Assembly: GCA_964544305.1 (NCBI GenBank)
Contig: CAZJAZ010000045.1
Coordinates: 1-23,407, forward strand
Length of the DNA: 23,407 bases
Reading direction: 5' to 3'
From: JAFDWI01 sp964544305
GTDB lineage: Bacteria; Actinomycetota; Acidimicrobiia; Acidimicrobiales; Iamiaceae
This document shows positions 1-8,475 of this stretch, piece by piece (position 1 is the stretch's first letter; each line of letters starts with the position of its first letter). Both the position numbers and the translations under genes were made by a program. The notes under the pieces were generated by a model. That model made no database searches, had not been told where the DNA came from, and worked only from the letters and a program-made list of their open reading frames with translations.

Positions 1-467
1 TACGTGGCGATGTGTCGTGAATCGTCAGGGTCAAGTTCGACGACTTCTAAACAGCGACGTGCTATTGCTTCAGGATTCTCCAGGCCGTGCAAGATCGCCG
101 CAAGGCGAATAAAAGACGCTGGTGTATGCGAGTCGAACATCGTTTCTTGCTGGGGAACCAGCCCGATGCGGCGACGGACCGACGCATCAATTCGAGGGTC
201 TGCACCGTGAATTCTGATCGTGCCTTGTGACGGGGGAGTCAGGCCGCACAAGAGACGAATCAACGTGGACTTGCCTGCACCGTTGGGTCCCAGAAGGGCG
301 GTAACTCCTTCGCCGACACCAAAGCTCACCTCGGACACCGCAACGACGCCGCCAAACCATTTGGATGCCCGAACGACGCTGACCACCGGCTCAAAACCGG
401 CATCCGGTGGTGGAGGTAATGCCCGGCCCGTCGGCGGAGGCGGTGGTGGAGGCACCATGTTGGTCAT
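1..467 (-). CDS. ABC transporter ATP-binding protein, C-terminus beyond left edge
   Basis: This is the N-terminal 155 residues or so of an ABC ATPase; the rest lies outside the window. The start ATG is 465-467 and overlaps the TGA of the permease upstream by 4 bp (ATGA). After a run of seven prolines (residues 6-12) and a second proline cluster comes the nucleotide-binding domain, with Walker A GPNGAGKST and a Q-loop region reading GLVPQQ. The signature and Walker B motifs would lie beyond base 1. In this family the protein binds and hydrolyses ATP to power an integral membrane partner, here most simply the adjacent permease. Two ATPases flanking one permease suggests a heterodimeric ATPase pair or two related exporters sharing a permease. 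The substrate cannot be told. The proline-rich head is unusual for an ABC ATPase. Confidence 0.9.
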   Translation of the reverse strand, partial: MTNMVPPPPPPPTGRALPPPPDAGFEPVVSVVRASKWFGGVVAVSEVSFGVGEGVTALLGPNGAGKSTLIRLLCGLTPPSQGTIRIHGADPRIDASVRRRIGLVPQQETMFDSHTPASFIRLAAILHGLENPEAIARRCLEVVELDPDDSRHIAT

Positions 468-1351
468 CGCGTCACCTGCATGCGGGCGTATTGGATACGG
501 GTCACAAGCGAACACAGCACAATGACACCGATTCCTACCGCCCACACAACCGCAGTTGGCACATCGTTGGTGACCCCGTGTGCTTGAACTCCGAAGGTTC
601 GGGTGGTGATCGCATCGGGGAGGTCGGTTGCCAGCCCCAAAAGTGCGAGGGTTGGGTGGCTGTCGCCGAGCACTCCTCCAATGACACCAGATGCAATGAA
701 CACTAAAATGATCGCGGCGCTCGCAAACCCTTTTCGGTCGGTAAAAGACGAGATCATCATCGTGACCGACGTGAATATCGCCGCGACCACAAATCCGGCT
801 CCGATGATGCGCAAGGTCATCAGGCCCGAACCAGCACCCGCGCCAACCCCGTTTCCTTGCAGCGAGTTCGCGAGAAGTAGGAGGAGTTGTGGCCCGGTGG
901 TGACGAGTACGAGTCCGGTGAATACGGCCGCGGCTTTGCCAAGCAGGTAGGTGTCGCGTGTTAACGGCGACGCGAGGTAGAGCCCGAGCATGCCGGTGCG
1001 ACGGTCCGGGCACAGCACATCGGGGGCGCTAAACGCGGCAAACAACATCACGGCCAACACGACGTAGCCGTAGTAATCCGAATAGCTCGGCAAACTTGAC
1101 GCGATTTGTGGATCGTTTTTTGCGAGGGCCACGATGCCAACGAACACGATTGCCGGGACATACGAAATGAACACAATCGCTGTTGGAAGCAGTTTCGCCC
1201 AGACCGGTCGGCGCATGCCGAGCATGCGCTGCATTGAAAACGTCCAGAGCGCTTTGAGCGTGGCTGCGATTCCGAGTCGCTCATCTTCGTAGCGTCGGTA
1301 GCCTCGTTCAAGAATCTGGGCGTTGCCTGGTGGGGGTGGCGGCATGGTCAT
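464..1351 (-). CDS. ABC-2 type transporter permease
   Basis: A 295-residue integral membrane protein with about six hydrophobic segments (near residues 54-77, 94-115, 125-165, 180-205, 209-230 and 268-285) and no ATP-binding motifs. It starts with MTM followed by five prolines, then a charged amphipathic stretch before the first membrane segment, the usual layout of ABC-2 exporters whose N-terminus contacts the ATPase. Its ATG (1349-1351) overlaps the TGA of the upstream ATPase by 4 bp and its own TGA (464-466) overlaps the next ATPase start, so the three are probably translationally coupled. The likely role is the membrane channel of an exporter for an envelope component or drug-like molecule; the substrate is unknown. 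The permease call is firm, the function is not. Confidence 0.88.
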   Translation of the reverse strand: MTMPPPPPGNAQILERGYRRYEDERLGIAATLKALWTFSMQRMLGMRRPVWAKLLPTAIVFISYVPAIVFVGIVALAKNDPQIASSLPSYSDYYGYVVLAVMLFAAFSAPDVLCPDRRTGMLGLYLASPLTRDTYLLGKAAAVFTGLVLVTTGPQLLLLLANSLQGNGVGAGAGSGLMTLRIIGAGFVVAAIFTSVTMMISSFTDRKGFASAAIILVFIASGVIGGVLGDSHPTLALLGLATDLPDAITTRTFGVQAHGVTNDVPTAVVWAVGIGVIVLCSLVTRIQYARMQVTR

Positions 1352-2328
1352 GACGACACCAAAGCTTCTGAGGCGAGAAAAACATCTTCAAGCGTGGCGC
1401 GTTGTGGCCCAAGGCGCCGGATCGCGCTGTGAGTGTTTGCGACGGCGTCTCGCACCGCATCGAAGAGCACGTCGGCATCAAGATTGGAGTCTCGTGCGGT
1501 CACGATGAGGCGCAAAGCATCTTGTTCAACCGTGTAGCCACTGTTGCGCAGTGAGGCGGCGACCGTTGCGTGACCGTCAACGAGTTCAACAACGACGCCG
1601 TTGCCCGTGCCTCGCACCGCGTCGATCGCCCCCGACGCGGCAACTTTTCCGTCTCGCAATAGCACAACTGAATCGCACACCCGTTCGACTTCTTCGAGGA
1701 GATGCGATGAAATCACCACGTGCATGCCAAATTCGGTTCCCATGCGCCGAATGAGATCAAGCATGTCGTCTCGTTGGAGCGGATCAAGTCCGTCGGTGGG
1801 TTCGTCGAGAAGCACAAGGGCCGGGTCGTGCACGATTGCTTGAGCGAGTTTGGCGCGCTGACGTTGACCTGTCGACATGGTTCCAAGGGGGCGAAAGCGT
1901 TCTTCCCCAAGGCCAACATGCCAGAGGGCGTCGCTGGCCCGGTTGATCGCTGCCCGCTTGGGCAGACCGTGGATCCGCGCAATGTGGGTGACAAAGTCAC
2001 TGACTCGCGTGTCGGGGGGCAAACGGTGATGCTCAGGGCTGTACCCGACTCGAGCACGAACTTGTGGCCCCGCGGTTGCCGGATTGAGCCCGAGTACTTC
2101 GAGTGACCCTTCATCAGGTCGGTGCAATCCAAGGATCATCCCGATGAGCGTGGTTTTGCCTGCCCCGTTCGGGCCGAGCAATCCGGTAATTCCCGGGCCG
2201 ATCGCAATATCCGCGTTGGTGAGCACCGGCGTTGACTTCCAATGCTTTGTGACCGACCGGCCGACGACAACAGTATTGGTGAGCACGGCGGGCTCTCCGC
2301 CAAGCTCAGATACGTTGATCGCCGACAT
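1348..2328 (-). CDS. ABC transporter ATP-binding protein
   Basis: A complete 326-residue ABC ATPase. Visible motifs are Walker A GPNGAGKTT (residues 52-60), signature STGQRQR (152-158), Walker B LVLLDEP (171-177) and the H-loop histidine in SSHLLEEVE (H209). The Q-loop region reads GYSPEH, with glutamate instead of glutamine, as in many ABC-2 exporter ATPases (NatA/CcmA-like). A C-terminal extension of about 90 residues after the catalytic core is also typical of that group. It is the first gene of the ATPase-permease-ATPase set. The gap to the exported-protein gene upstream is only 69 bp, with no convincing terminator, so it may be expressed as part of the sigma-factor unit. The Shine-Dalgarno is weak (AGGA about 10 nt before the ATG). 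Confidence 0.93.
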   Translation of the reverse strand: MSAINVSELGGEPAVLTNTVVVGRSVTKHWKSTPVLTNADIAIGPGITGLLGPNGAGKTTLIGMILGLHRPDEGSLEVLGLNPATAGPQVRARVGYSPEHHRLPPDTRVSDFVTHIARIHGLPKRAAINRASDALWHVGLGEERFRPLGTMSTGQRQRAKLAQAIVHDPALVLLDEPTDGLDPLQRDDMLDLIRRMGTEFGMHVVISSHLLEEVERVCDSVVLLRDGKVAASGAIDAVRGTGNGVVVELVDGHATVAASLRNSGYTVEQDALRLIVTARDSNLDADVLFDAVRDAVANTHSAIRRLGPQRATLEDVFLASEALVSS

Positions 2329-2397
2329 ACGTGCCGATCCTAGGTGGTTCGCACGTCGGTGATCAGGTCACGATGTCAGGCCTCGTAGTACTGGCCG

Positions 2398-5064
2398 TCA
2401 CGATGCGCGGTGGCCTTGCACATCGGTGGTGATGACGCCAGCGCACCGGTAGCACTGCGGGCCGCTGCCACCACTGTCCGCTGTCATTGACTCATGTCCG
2501 TCATGAAGTAGGTCGTACACGCCGATATAGCTGATCCCTTGGACGTATCCGTGCTTGGTGGGGTTCCCCGAAGCCGCATGGGTTACAGAGTGGCATTGTG
2601 CGTACTCGGAATAGTCCGCTTCGACCGCGACTCGCACAACCGGGCCGACCGCGATGCGTATGGGATGTGGATTGAGCTCCCCTGGGGCTAAGTCGAAGTC
2701 GGGGTAGCGCATACAAGTGGGTGAGTTCTCGACGATGAACCCACTTCGGCGGCTCTGGCTAAAGAGTTGATCTTCAATCATGATCCACCAATCGACATGC
2801 GCAAGTTCTGGTTCAATAGACTCGACCGGTGGGGCAACAGACTCACCGGTCCAATCCGCTTTGCGGAACTTTGTTGAAAAGTTGACGTTCAATGCAATGG
2901 TTGGCGTTCGAAGGCTGCCACGGCTCCACGGTGCGCTCAAGTAGCCGGCAGGTTCGTCGTCTGGAACGACCATCTGGGGGCCCAAGAGCCACGTGACTTT
3001 GTGGTCGGCCGTGCTCTCGAGGCGAATGCTTGTCGAATAACTCGATCCTGGGCAGACTTGAAACGTGATGGCACCTTCTGCGGGGCCAAGCGAGAGATGT
3101 CCCGTCGCGGGCATTGTTCGAAACGCCGCACCGCGGCGACATGACATCTGCTCGTGGAACATTGCGGAACTCAAGGCCACTCGTGCAGTAGCTGGCCGGT
3201 CTGCTTTCCAATGGAGGGTGACGTGAAAAGGATCAGCTGGATCAATGATGAAGCGTGTGGCGGCGTTATCGAGTTGCGGGCTGGCGTCGGGAATATTTGA
3301 TCCAGCGTCGCTGCCAAAGGTGCCAGCTCGTTGAAAATTCCAGTTCGGCAGTGATGCTCGCGCCGGCGAGTTTGTTGACGTGACGTGGAGCACCACGTCA
3401 CCCATTGAAACCGTGGTGCTGTTGGGAATGAATATGGGAAGCGATGACGTGCCGTTACAAGGGGACGTCGCACCGCAACCGACTTCAGCGAAATTCAAAA
3501 CTCCTTCGTAGCGGCCACCGAATTGCTGATGTGTCGGGCCGCTACCGGTGTAACGACCTACGACAGCGATTCGCACCGCGGGGGTGATCCCGGTTGATGG
3601 AATGTCGCACAATGGTCGTGACGGTCGGTCACGTGAAACCGAAGTGTTGCAGAGTGCATTGCCATCGAGGTCGGTCACATCCACGTCAGCCCACAACAGT
3701 TGGCTGAGATCGACCAATGAGCCAGCCCGGGGTTGATGCGCCGCAAAGTCGTCAATCGAAAGGTGGACACTCGGCCGAGCTGGGGGTTGCAACGTAAATG
3801 CTTCACGTTCGGTGATTTGTGCGTGGGGTTGGAGATCACGCTTCCAGGTCAAACACACGTCATAGAGGTCGCTTCGGTCGATGTGTATGCCAAAGACGTG
3901 GGTCCGTGAATAGATGCTGCTGAGAACGTTCCCGTCAACATCGCGTTGATCGGCGAGATGAACCGGATGAAAATCTGTCGGTATTGCCTCCGCATCGAGC
4001 GACGAGCACGACGACTCTGTGCTCGTTGTCGGTCGCCTGACGAGTACCGCGTCGACGAGCTCATCGGGTTTTGATCCAACGAGTAGCTCGCCTCGCAGGT
4101 CATTGATGGGCCGGAAGATCACGGGTGCCTGACCGGGTAGGGCTGGTGTTATTTGCGTGGTGAAGTCGACACCCATGGCACGGAGATCATCAGCTGGCGT
4201 TCCGTGGATTTGTAGCGTGAAGGAGCGGTCCTGCGAGGTGCCAGCAAGCAGTACACAAGTGGATACTTCGCCGACTTCGTCAGCCGCGCTCCATCTATGC
4301 GTTTCGCTCGAACTCGTCGCTGCCCTTGCTCGTTGCCGTTGGCCGGTCTGGTCTGAGGTTTGGTTGATGGAGAAATTTCCTGGGTCACTTGATGTGATCG
4401 TGACCGGGAAGTGATTTCGATCGATACCAGTGGTGGGACATCCTGGTCCGGCGATTGGTTCAACCGACAAAATCAGAAACGGGTGGTCGCCACCGGCAGG
4501 CAAGACTGTTCCGCCGATGCCAATTGGGCAGCCCGTCGGGCGGGGTTCGGTCGCGCATCCGTCGACAACTCCTGGTGGCGTGGTGGTTGACGGTGAGGAG
4601 GTGCTTGAAGGGGATGCGCCAACTGTCGAGCCCGGTCGAGCAGTCGATGAAGGCGCGGTCGGGCTCGATGCGGTCGTTGTTGCCGGCGCCCCATCAGTGT
4701 CGGGGCTTCGAGGACGGGTGCCACGTGTCCCCGATGGCATTGTTGGGATTGCTGGGAGCAGCATTGATGTTGATGCGCCGGTTGCCCCGGTGGGGTGCGG
4801 AGCCGGTGCGGGTGCGGCCTTTGGCTTGCCGATCGGTGGCTTTGCACCCTTGGGGGCTTCATAGGTGAGGGCCGCTGGTGTGTCGGGAATGCCTGCCCCG
4901 AGTTGGATGACCGGAACGTGCACGAGCTTGGTCGTGCTCCGGGGGGCTGTCGATGCGGCCTTGTTGTTGTGCGTGGTCGTCGCTCCAATCGCCCAGCCTG
5001 CGGCTGCGAAGACTGCGAAGCCGATGACGGCGATGCCCACTTTTGTGATGAGGTTGCGTTGCAT
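2398..5064 (-). CDS. large exported or membrane-anchored protein of unknown function
   Basis: An 888-residue protein I do not recognise. Residues 1-7 are short and basic and residues 8-28 are hydrophobic, giving a Sec signal or N-terminal anchor. Residues 30 to about 165 are rich in Pro, Ala, Ser and Thr (repeated APAPAP and STTTPP-like runs), a likely extended wall-spanning linker. The rest is a large beta-type region with scattered cysteine pairs, several resembling an Ig-like domain series, and no catalytic motif I can name. The start is well supported: AGGGAG (5072-5077) sits 7 nt before the ATG and overlaps the TAA of the upstream gene, 12 bp away. Its N-terminal anchor resembles that of the upstream protein (LITKVG here, MITKIT there), suggesting a pair made for the same place. 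Probably an envelope protein in the sigma-factor regulon. Confidence 0.8.
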   Translation of the reverse strand: MQRNLITKVGIAVIGFAVFAAAGWAIGATTTHNNKAASTAPRSTTKLVHVPVIQLGAGIPDTPAALTYEAPKGAKPPIGKPKAAPAPAPHPTGATGASTSMLLPAIPTMPSGTRGTRPRSPDTDGAPATTTASSPTAPSSTARPGSTVGASPSSTSSPSTTTPPGVVDGCATEPRPTGCPIGIGGTVLPAGGDHPFLILSVEPIAGPGCPTTGIDRNHFPVTITSSDPGNFSINQTSDQTGQRQRARAATSSSETHRWSAADEVGEVSTCVLLAGTSQDRSFTLQIHGTPADDLRAMGVDFTTQITPALPGQAPVIFRPINDLRGELLVGSKPDELVDAVLVRRPTTSTESSCSSLDAEAIPTDFHPVHLADQRDVDGNVLSSIYSRTHVFGIHIDRSDLYDVCLTWKRDLQPHAQITEREAFTLQPPARPSVHLSIDDFAAHQPRAGSLVDLSQLLWADVDVTDLDGNALCNTSVSRDRPSRPLCDIPSTGITPAVRIAVVGRYTGSGPTHQQFGGRYEGVLNFAEVGCGATSPCNGTSSLPIFIPNSTTVSMGDVVLHVTSTNSPARASLPNWNFQRAGTFGSDAGSNIPDASPQLDNAATRFIIDPADPFHVTLHWKADRPATARVALSSAMFHEQMSCRRGAAFRTMPATGHLSLGPAEGAITFQVCPGSSYSTSIRLESTADHKVTWLLGPQMVVPDDEPAGYLSAPWSRGSLRTPTIALNVNFSTKFRKADWTGESVAPPVESIEPELAHVDWWIMIEDQLFSQSRRSGFIVENSPTCMRYPDFDLAPGELNPHPIRIAVGPVVRVAVEADYSEYAQCHSVTHAASGNPTKHGYVQGISYIGVYDLLHDGHESMTADSGGSGPQCYRCAGVITTDVQGHRAS

Positions 5065-5076
5065 GATCAGACTCCC

Positions 5077-6048
5077 TTAGCCGAAGAACGCACAGTCTTT
5101 GAAGGTGACGCCAAAGTGGTTCGACGATGTCGTGCCACCTGGTCCAGACGCGGTGACCCAAACGGTGATTGTTCCGTCGTCATCGGAGGCAAAGGGACCA
5201 AAGGGGCCGAGTTGTGCAGTGAACGTTGTGCCGTTTCGGCTCATTGGGCGAGTGCCAGAGAAATTGCCGGGCATATTCCAGTGCAACGTGGCATTTGCGG
5301 TGTTGGATGCGTTCACGGTGACCGTTGTGCTGTACGACTCTCCGGGACAGGTATCTGGTCGATTTTCCGTGATCGTTGTGGGGTTCGCAATGAACTTGTC
5401 GATCGACGGTGCGCCCTGAGGCGGTGTGGTCACTTGGCCAGGAACCGTTGTTGTATGTCCGGGGATCGTTCCACTGTGGTCAGGAATCGTTGTGGCGCCC
5501 GGGATGGTGGTCTGGCCTGGTTTCGTCGTCGTGGTCGCGCCGGGCACCGTTGTTGATGACGTCGTTGTTGACGTGTTTGGCCGGGTTGACCGTGAGCCGG
5601 TAGCCGTTTGCTTTCCTGCAATGGGATGGGTGCACGTCACAACCGGCAACGACTTCGTTGTTGCATCGGCCTGCAAGCCATCGGCCTGCACCCACAGCCG
5701 ACCGCTCGTGTCCGCGGGGTTTCGAATCTCCAACCATTTTGGATCGTTGCGTGCGTCCTGGCCAGTGATAAAGACCCGGTCGCCACTGGTGAGAACGCCG
5801 ACTTTTCCTTGATCCGGGCAGCGATACGTTTGCACCGTTTGGCTTGCACGTCCAGCCTTCCCGTTCTGTGATGCGTTATCGGAGAACACGCGTTGCCCGA
5901 CGAAGCCGATCCCGACTCCACCGAGAACGATGCCTGTTACCGCAAGGGCGGTCGTAATCTTTGTGATCATTGAAATTGTCCTTCCTCTTTTCACGACACG
6001 AGCGAGCATTTCGTCGCGTGGGGTGGGTGACGGCCAATGTTCAGACAT
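5077..6048 (-). CDS. single-pass membrane protein with SH3-like and Ig-like regions, possible sigma-factor partner
   Basis: A 323-residue protein. Residues 1-26 are cytoplasmic and basic (RVVKRGR), 28-50 form one membrane segment, and 72-140 look like a bacterial SH3-type domain bounded by C77 and C139. Residues 155-210 are a Thr/Pro/Gly linker with repeated PGATT and PGHTT units, and 213-323 form an Ig-like domain ending in KDCAFFG. The ATG (6046-6048) overlaps the sigma-factor stop by 8 bp, a common arrangement for a membrane protein controlling an ECF sigma factor. The cytoplasmic part is, however, too short for a classical zinc anti-sigma domain, so that role is inference. An alternative start at 5970 (M27) has a better Shine-Dalgarno, AGGAAGGA, and would give a simple secreted form; both products could be made. 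SH3-like domains usually bind wall peptides or proline-rich partners. Confidence 0.75.
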   Translation of the reverse strand: MSEHWPSPTPRDEMLARVVKRGRTISMITKITTALAVTGIVLGGVGIGFVGQRVFSDNASQNGKAGRASQTVQTYRCPDQGKVGVLTSGDRVFITGQDARNDPKWLEIRNPADTSGRLWVQADGLQADATTKSLPVVTCTHPIAGKQTATGSRSTRPNTSTTTSSTTVPGATTTTKPGQTTIPGATTIPDHSGTIPGHTTTVPGQVTTPPQGAPSIDKFIANPTTITENRPDTCPGESYSTTVTVNASNTANATLHWNMPGNFSGTRPMSRNGTTFTAQLGPFGPFASDDDGTITVWVTASGPGGTTSSNHFGVTFKDCAFFG

Positions 6049-6559
6049 GGTCGCCTGCCTCGATCAATTCGCCTGTGTCACCAAGGGTGGTGCGCAGCGA
6101 GGCGAGCCCTCGGTGAAGGTGGGTTTTGACTGAACCGGTAGATACCTGGAGCGCAGCCGCGGTCTCCGCTTCGCTGAGCCCCGATAGATAGCGCAGTGCG
6201 ACGACCTCGCGCTGACGTCGAGGCAGTTTCGACATGGCAGCGGCGAGTGCGAGTCGTACCGCGACATCGTCATCATCGGCCCCGGTGTCTTCGAGTGGGG
6301 TTGCCACCAGGCGCTTCTGCTTGCGGATCAAATCAAGGGCGAGATTTGTGGTCACTCGTACCACCCAGCCTTCGCGCCACGGCTGGTCCCCGACTTTGCG
6401 CCAATGTGCGTAGGTGCGGGCAAGCGTTTCGGCGGCGACATCTTCAGCATTGGACGTATCTCCGAGAATGCGACGCGCAACCAGATACGACCGTCGAAAC
6501 AGTTCATCAAACGCAATTTCGAATGGCTGCGGTTCGCTCATTTGCATATCCCTCATCAA
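6041..6559 (-). CDS. ECF-type RNA polymerase sigma factor (sigma-70 family, group 4)
   Basis: A 172-residue protein with the two-domain ECF layout. Region 2 is at about residues 16-84, with AEDVAAETLARTY and the WVVRVTTNLALDLIRK segment that contacts the -10 element. Region 4 is at about 108-157, with LPRRQREVVALRYLSGLSEAETA and the helix-turn-helix ending VKTHLHRG. An acidic linker containing DDDD joins them. It directs RNA polymerase to a small regulon, probably including the two envelope-protein genes it overlaps or precedes. ATG codons also occur at residues 5 and 7, so the exact start is uncertain by a few residues. I found no clear GGAAC-type autoregulated promoter at a sensible distance upstream. 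The family assignment is very safe; the signal sensed is unknown. Confidence 0.93.
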   Translation of the reverse strand: MMRDMQMSEPQPFEIAFDELFRRSYLVARRILGDTSNAEDVAAETLARTYAHWRKVGDQPWREGWVVRVTTNLALDLIRKQKRLVATPLEDTGADDDDVAVRLALAAAMSKLPRRQREVVALRYLSGLSEAETAAALQVSTGSVKTHLHRGLASLRTTLGDTGELIEAGDHV

Positions 6560-6603
6560 ACGTTCCGGGCCAAGATTTGGTTGACATGTGTTTTAGGAGA
6601 TCT

Positions 6604-6618
6604 CATCGCACTGCGATG
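6604..6618. promoter_or_regulatory. small inverted repeat in the sigma factor / ilvD divergent region
   Basis: CATCGC, three bases, GCGATG form a perfect 6-bp inverted repeat between the divergent sigma-factor and ilvD genes. It could be an operator half-site pair. At this length chance is quite possible, and I see no second copy. Confidence 0.25.
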
Positions 6619-6681
6619 TCTTGTCGAGAAGTGTAGTGCTATTTCGATCTACCTGGGTGCACCCCATTTGATGCCCCAAAC

Positions 6682-6734
6682 CGGAACTTGTCGTAGAACG
6701 CGTCGCATAGCGACGCGTTCTACGACAAGTTCCG
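6682..6734. repeat. perfect 25-bp inverted repeat with 3-nt loop
   Basis: The left arm 6682-6706 and right arm 6710-6734 are exact reverse complements, separated by ATA. The repeat sits between divergently transcribed genes, ending 46 bp before the ilvD start. As RNA it would be an extremely stable hairpin in the ilvD leader. No T-tract follows on either strand, and neither neighbour ends here, so it does not look like an ordinary terminator. Candidates are a leader hairpin controlling ilvD, a palindromic dispersed repeat (REP or MITE-like), or the fossil of a terminator from a lost gene. Confidence 0.9.
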
Positions 6735-6780
6735 ATTCAAAAGTGGGGGAGTACGCGTGGACGCGGCCTAAGGTCAAGTC

Positions 6781-8475
6781 ATGGCAGACGATGGCACCAA
6801 AGTCGAGATCAAAACCCGCTCAAAAGAAGTGACCGACGGTTACGAACGCGCTCCAGCCCGAGCCATGCTGCGCGCCATTGGTATGACCGATGATGACTGG
6901 ACCAAAGCACAAGTCGGTGTGGCGTCGTCGTGGAATGAAGTCACGCCGTGCAACATGCCACTCGACCGCCTTGCGAAGCGCTCCAAAATTGGGGTTCGCG
7001 ACGCAGGTGGCTTTCCCATCGAATTTGTGACGATCTCGGTGTCTGATGGCATTTCAATGGGGCACGAAGGCATGCGGGCCTCGCTCGTTTCTCGCGAGGT
7101 CATTGCCGACTCGGTTGAAACCGTGATGCACGCCGAACGTCTCGACGCGCTCCTCACTTTTGCGGGATGTGACAAGTCGTTGCCTGGCATGTTGATGGCA
7201 GCAGCCCGGCTCAACGTGCCAAACGTTTTCTTGTATGCCGGTTCGATTCTTCCCGGCCATTACAACGGTGAAGCACTTGATATCACCAGCGTTTTTGAAG
7301 CCGTCGGAGCGAAAGCCGCTGGCACGATTTCTGATGAAGATTTCGACGCGATCGAACACAACGCGTGTCCAACCGAAGGCGCATGTGCAGGCATGTTCAC
7401 GGCGAACACAATGGCGTCGATCGGTGAGGCACTTGGCATGTCATTGCCGGGCAGTTCATCGGCGCCCGCGGTTGATCGGCGCCGTGACGATTTTGCCTAC
7501 GCTTCGGGTCAAGCGGTGATGAACCTGGTGCGCCAGGGCATTCGTCCGCGAGACATCATGACCAAGCAAGCGTTCGAGAATGCGATTGCGGTGACCATGG
7601 CGGTTGGTGGGTCGACCAATGCCGTGTTGCATTTGCTTGCGATTGCGGCCGAAGCTGAAGTCGAACTGCATCTCGAAGATTTCAACCGGATTGCCGCGAG
7701 AGCCCCCCACTTCGCCGATACCAAACCCCATGGCAAATACCACATGGTCGATATTGACCGGGTCGGTGGTATTCCCGTTGTGATGCGCGAACTCCTCGAG
7801 GCAGGTGTGCTCCATGGGGACTGCATGACGGTCACGGGCAAGACCATGGCTGAGAACCTCGCCGACATTGACCCGCCCAAACCCGATGGTGAGGTGATCC
7901 ACTCCATTGCAAACCCGATCCACCAACAAGGTGGCTTGGCGATACTTACGGGGTCACTTGCCCCGAAAGGTTCGGTGGTCAAAGTCGCCGGGATTGACTT
8001 CGACTTCTTTGAGGGTCCGGCACGGGTTTTCGAAGGTGAACAGGCGGCGATGGACGCGATCCTTGCGGGCTCAATCAACCCGGGTGACGTGTTGGTAATT
8101 CGCTACGAAGGCCCCAAGGGTGGCCCAGGCATGCGCGAGATGCTGGCGATCACCGGGGCGATGAAAGGTGCGGGACGCGGCGGCGACTGTGCGCTTATCA
8201 CCGATGGACGTTTCTCTGGTGGAACCCACGGTTTTTGCATCGGCCACGTTGCCCCTGAGGCCGTTGATGGTGGTCCGATCGCATTCGTTGAAGAAGGCGA
8301 CACGATCCGCATTGATGTGAACGGCCACACCATTGACCTCATCGTTGACCAGTCTGTGCTCGACGAACGAAAAGCGAACTGGAAGTTGCCAGAGCCCCGC
8401 TACACCAAAGGTGTGCTGGCCAAATATGCACGCCTCGCGCAAGGCGCCGACATGGGTGCGATCACTCGGCCCTAA
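6781..8475 (+). CDS. ilvD: dihydroxy-acid dehydratase
   Basis: A 564-residue enzyme of the usual IlvD/Edd length. It removes water from 2,3-dihydroxy-3-methylbutanoate or -pentanoate to give the 2-oxo acids that precede valine, leucine and isoleucine, using an iron-sulfur cluster and magnesium in the cytoplasm. Diagnostic motifs are TPCNMPL (C57), CDKSLPG (C130), EGACAGMFTANTM (C202), GGSTNAVLHL and DGRFSGGTHGFCIGHVAPEA near the C-terminus. C57, C130 and C202 are the expected cluster ligands, at spacings typical of the 2Fe-2S members. The ATG at 6781 is preceded by AAGG about 8 nt upstream. No other branched-chain amino acid gene is in the window. Its TAA overlaps the stop of the convergent gene at 8472. 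Confidence 0.97.
   Translation: MADDGTKVEIKTRSKEVTDGYERAPARAMLRAIGMTDDDWTKAQVGVASSWNEVTPCNMPLDRLAKRSKIGVRDAGGFPIEFVTISVSDGISMGHEGMRASLVSREVIADSVETVMHAERLDALLTFAGCDKSLPGMLMAAARLNVPNVFLYAGSILPGHYNGEALDITSVFEAVGAKAAGTISDEDFDAIEHNACPTEGACAGMFTANTMASIGEALGMSLPGSSSAPAVDRRRDDFAYASGQAVMNLVRQGIRPRDIMTKQAFENAIAVTMAVGGSTNAVLHLLAIAAEAEVELHLEDFNRIAARAPHFADTKPHGKYHMVDIDRVGGIPVVMRELLEAGVLHGDCMTVTGKTMAENLADIDPPKPDGEVIHSIANPIHQQGGLAILTGSLAPKGSVVKVAGIDFDFFEGPARVFEGEQAAMDAILAGSINPGDVLVIRYEGPKGGPGMREMLAITGAMKGAGRGGDCALITDGRFSGGTHGFCIGHVAPEAVDGGPIAFVEEGDTIRIDVNGHTIDLIVDQSVLDERKANWKLPEPRYTKGVLAKYARLAQGADMGAITRP

Noticed and set aside
4430..5812. Long plus-strand open frames opposite the exported proteins
   Set aside because: They mirror Pro/Thr/Ser-rich minus-strand genes with better starts and recognisable signal or membrane segments; the plus-strand products look like compositional shadows.
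6581..6609. TTGACA at 6581-6586 as the ilvD promoter
   Set aside because: At 16-18 bases downstream there is no acceptable -10 hexamer on the plus strand.
6682..6734. Hairpin as an intrinsic terminator
   Set aside because: No T-tract on either strand, and both flanking genes are transcribed away from it.
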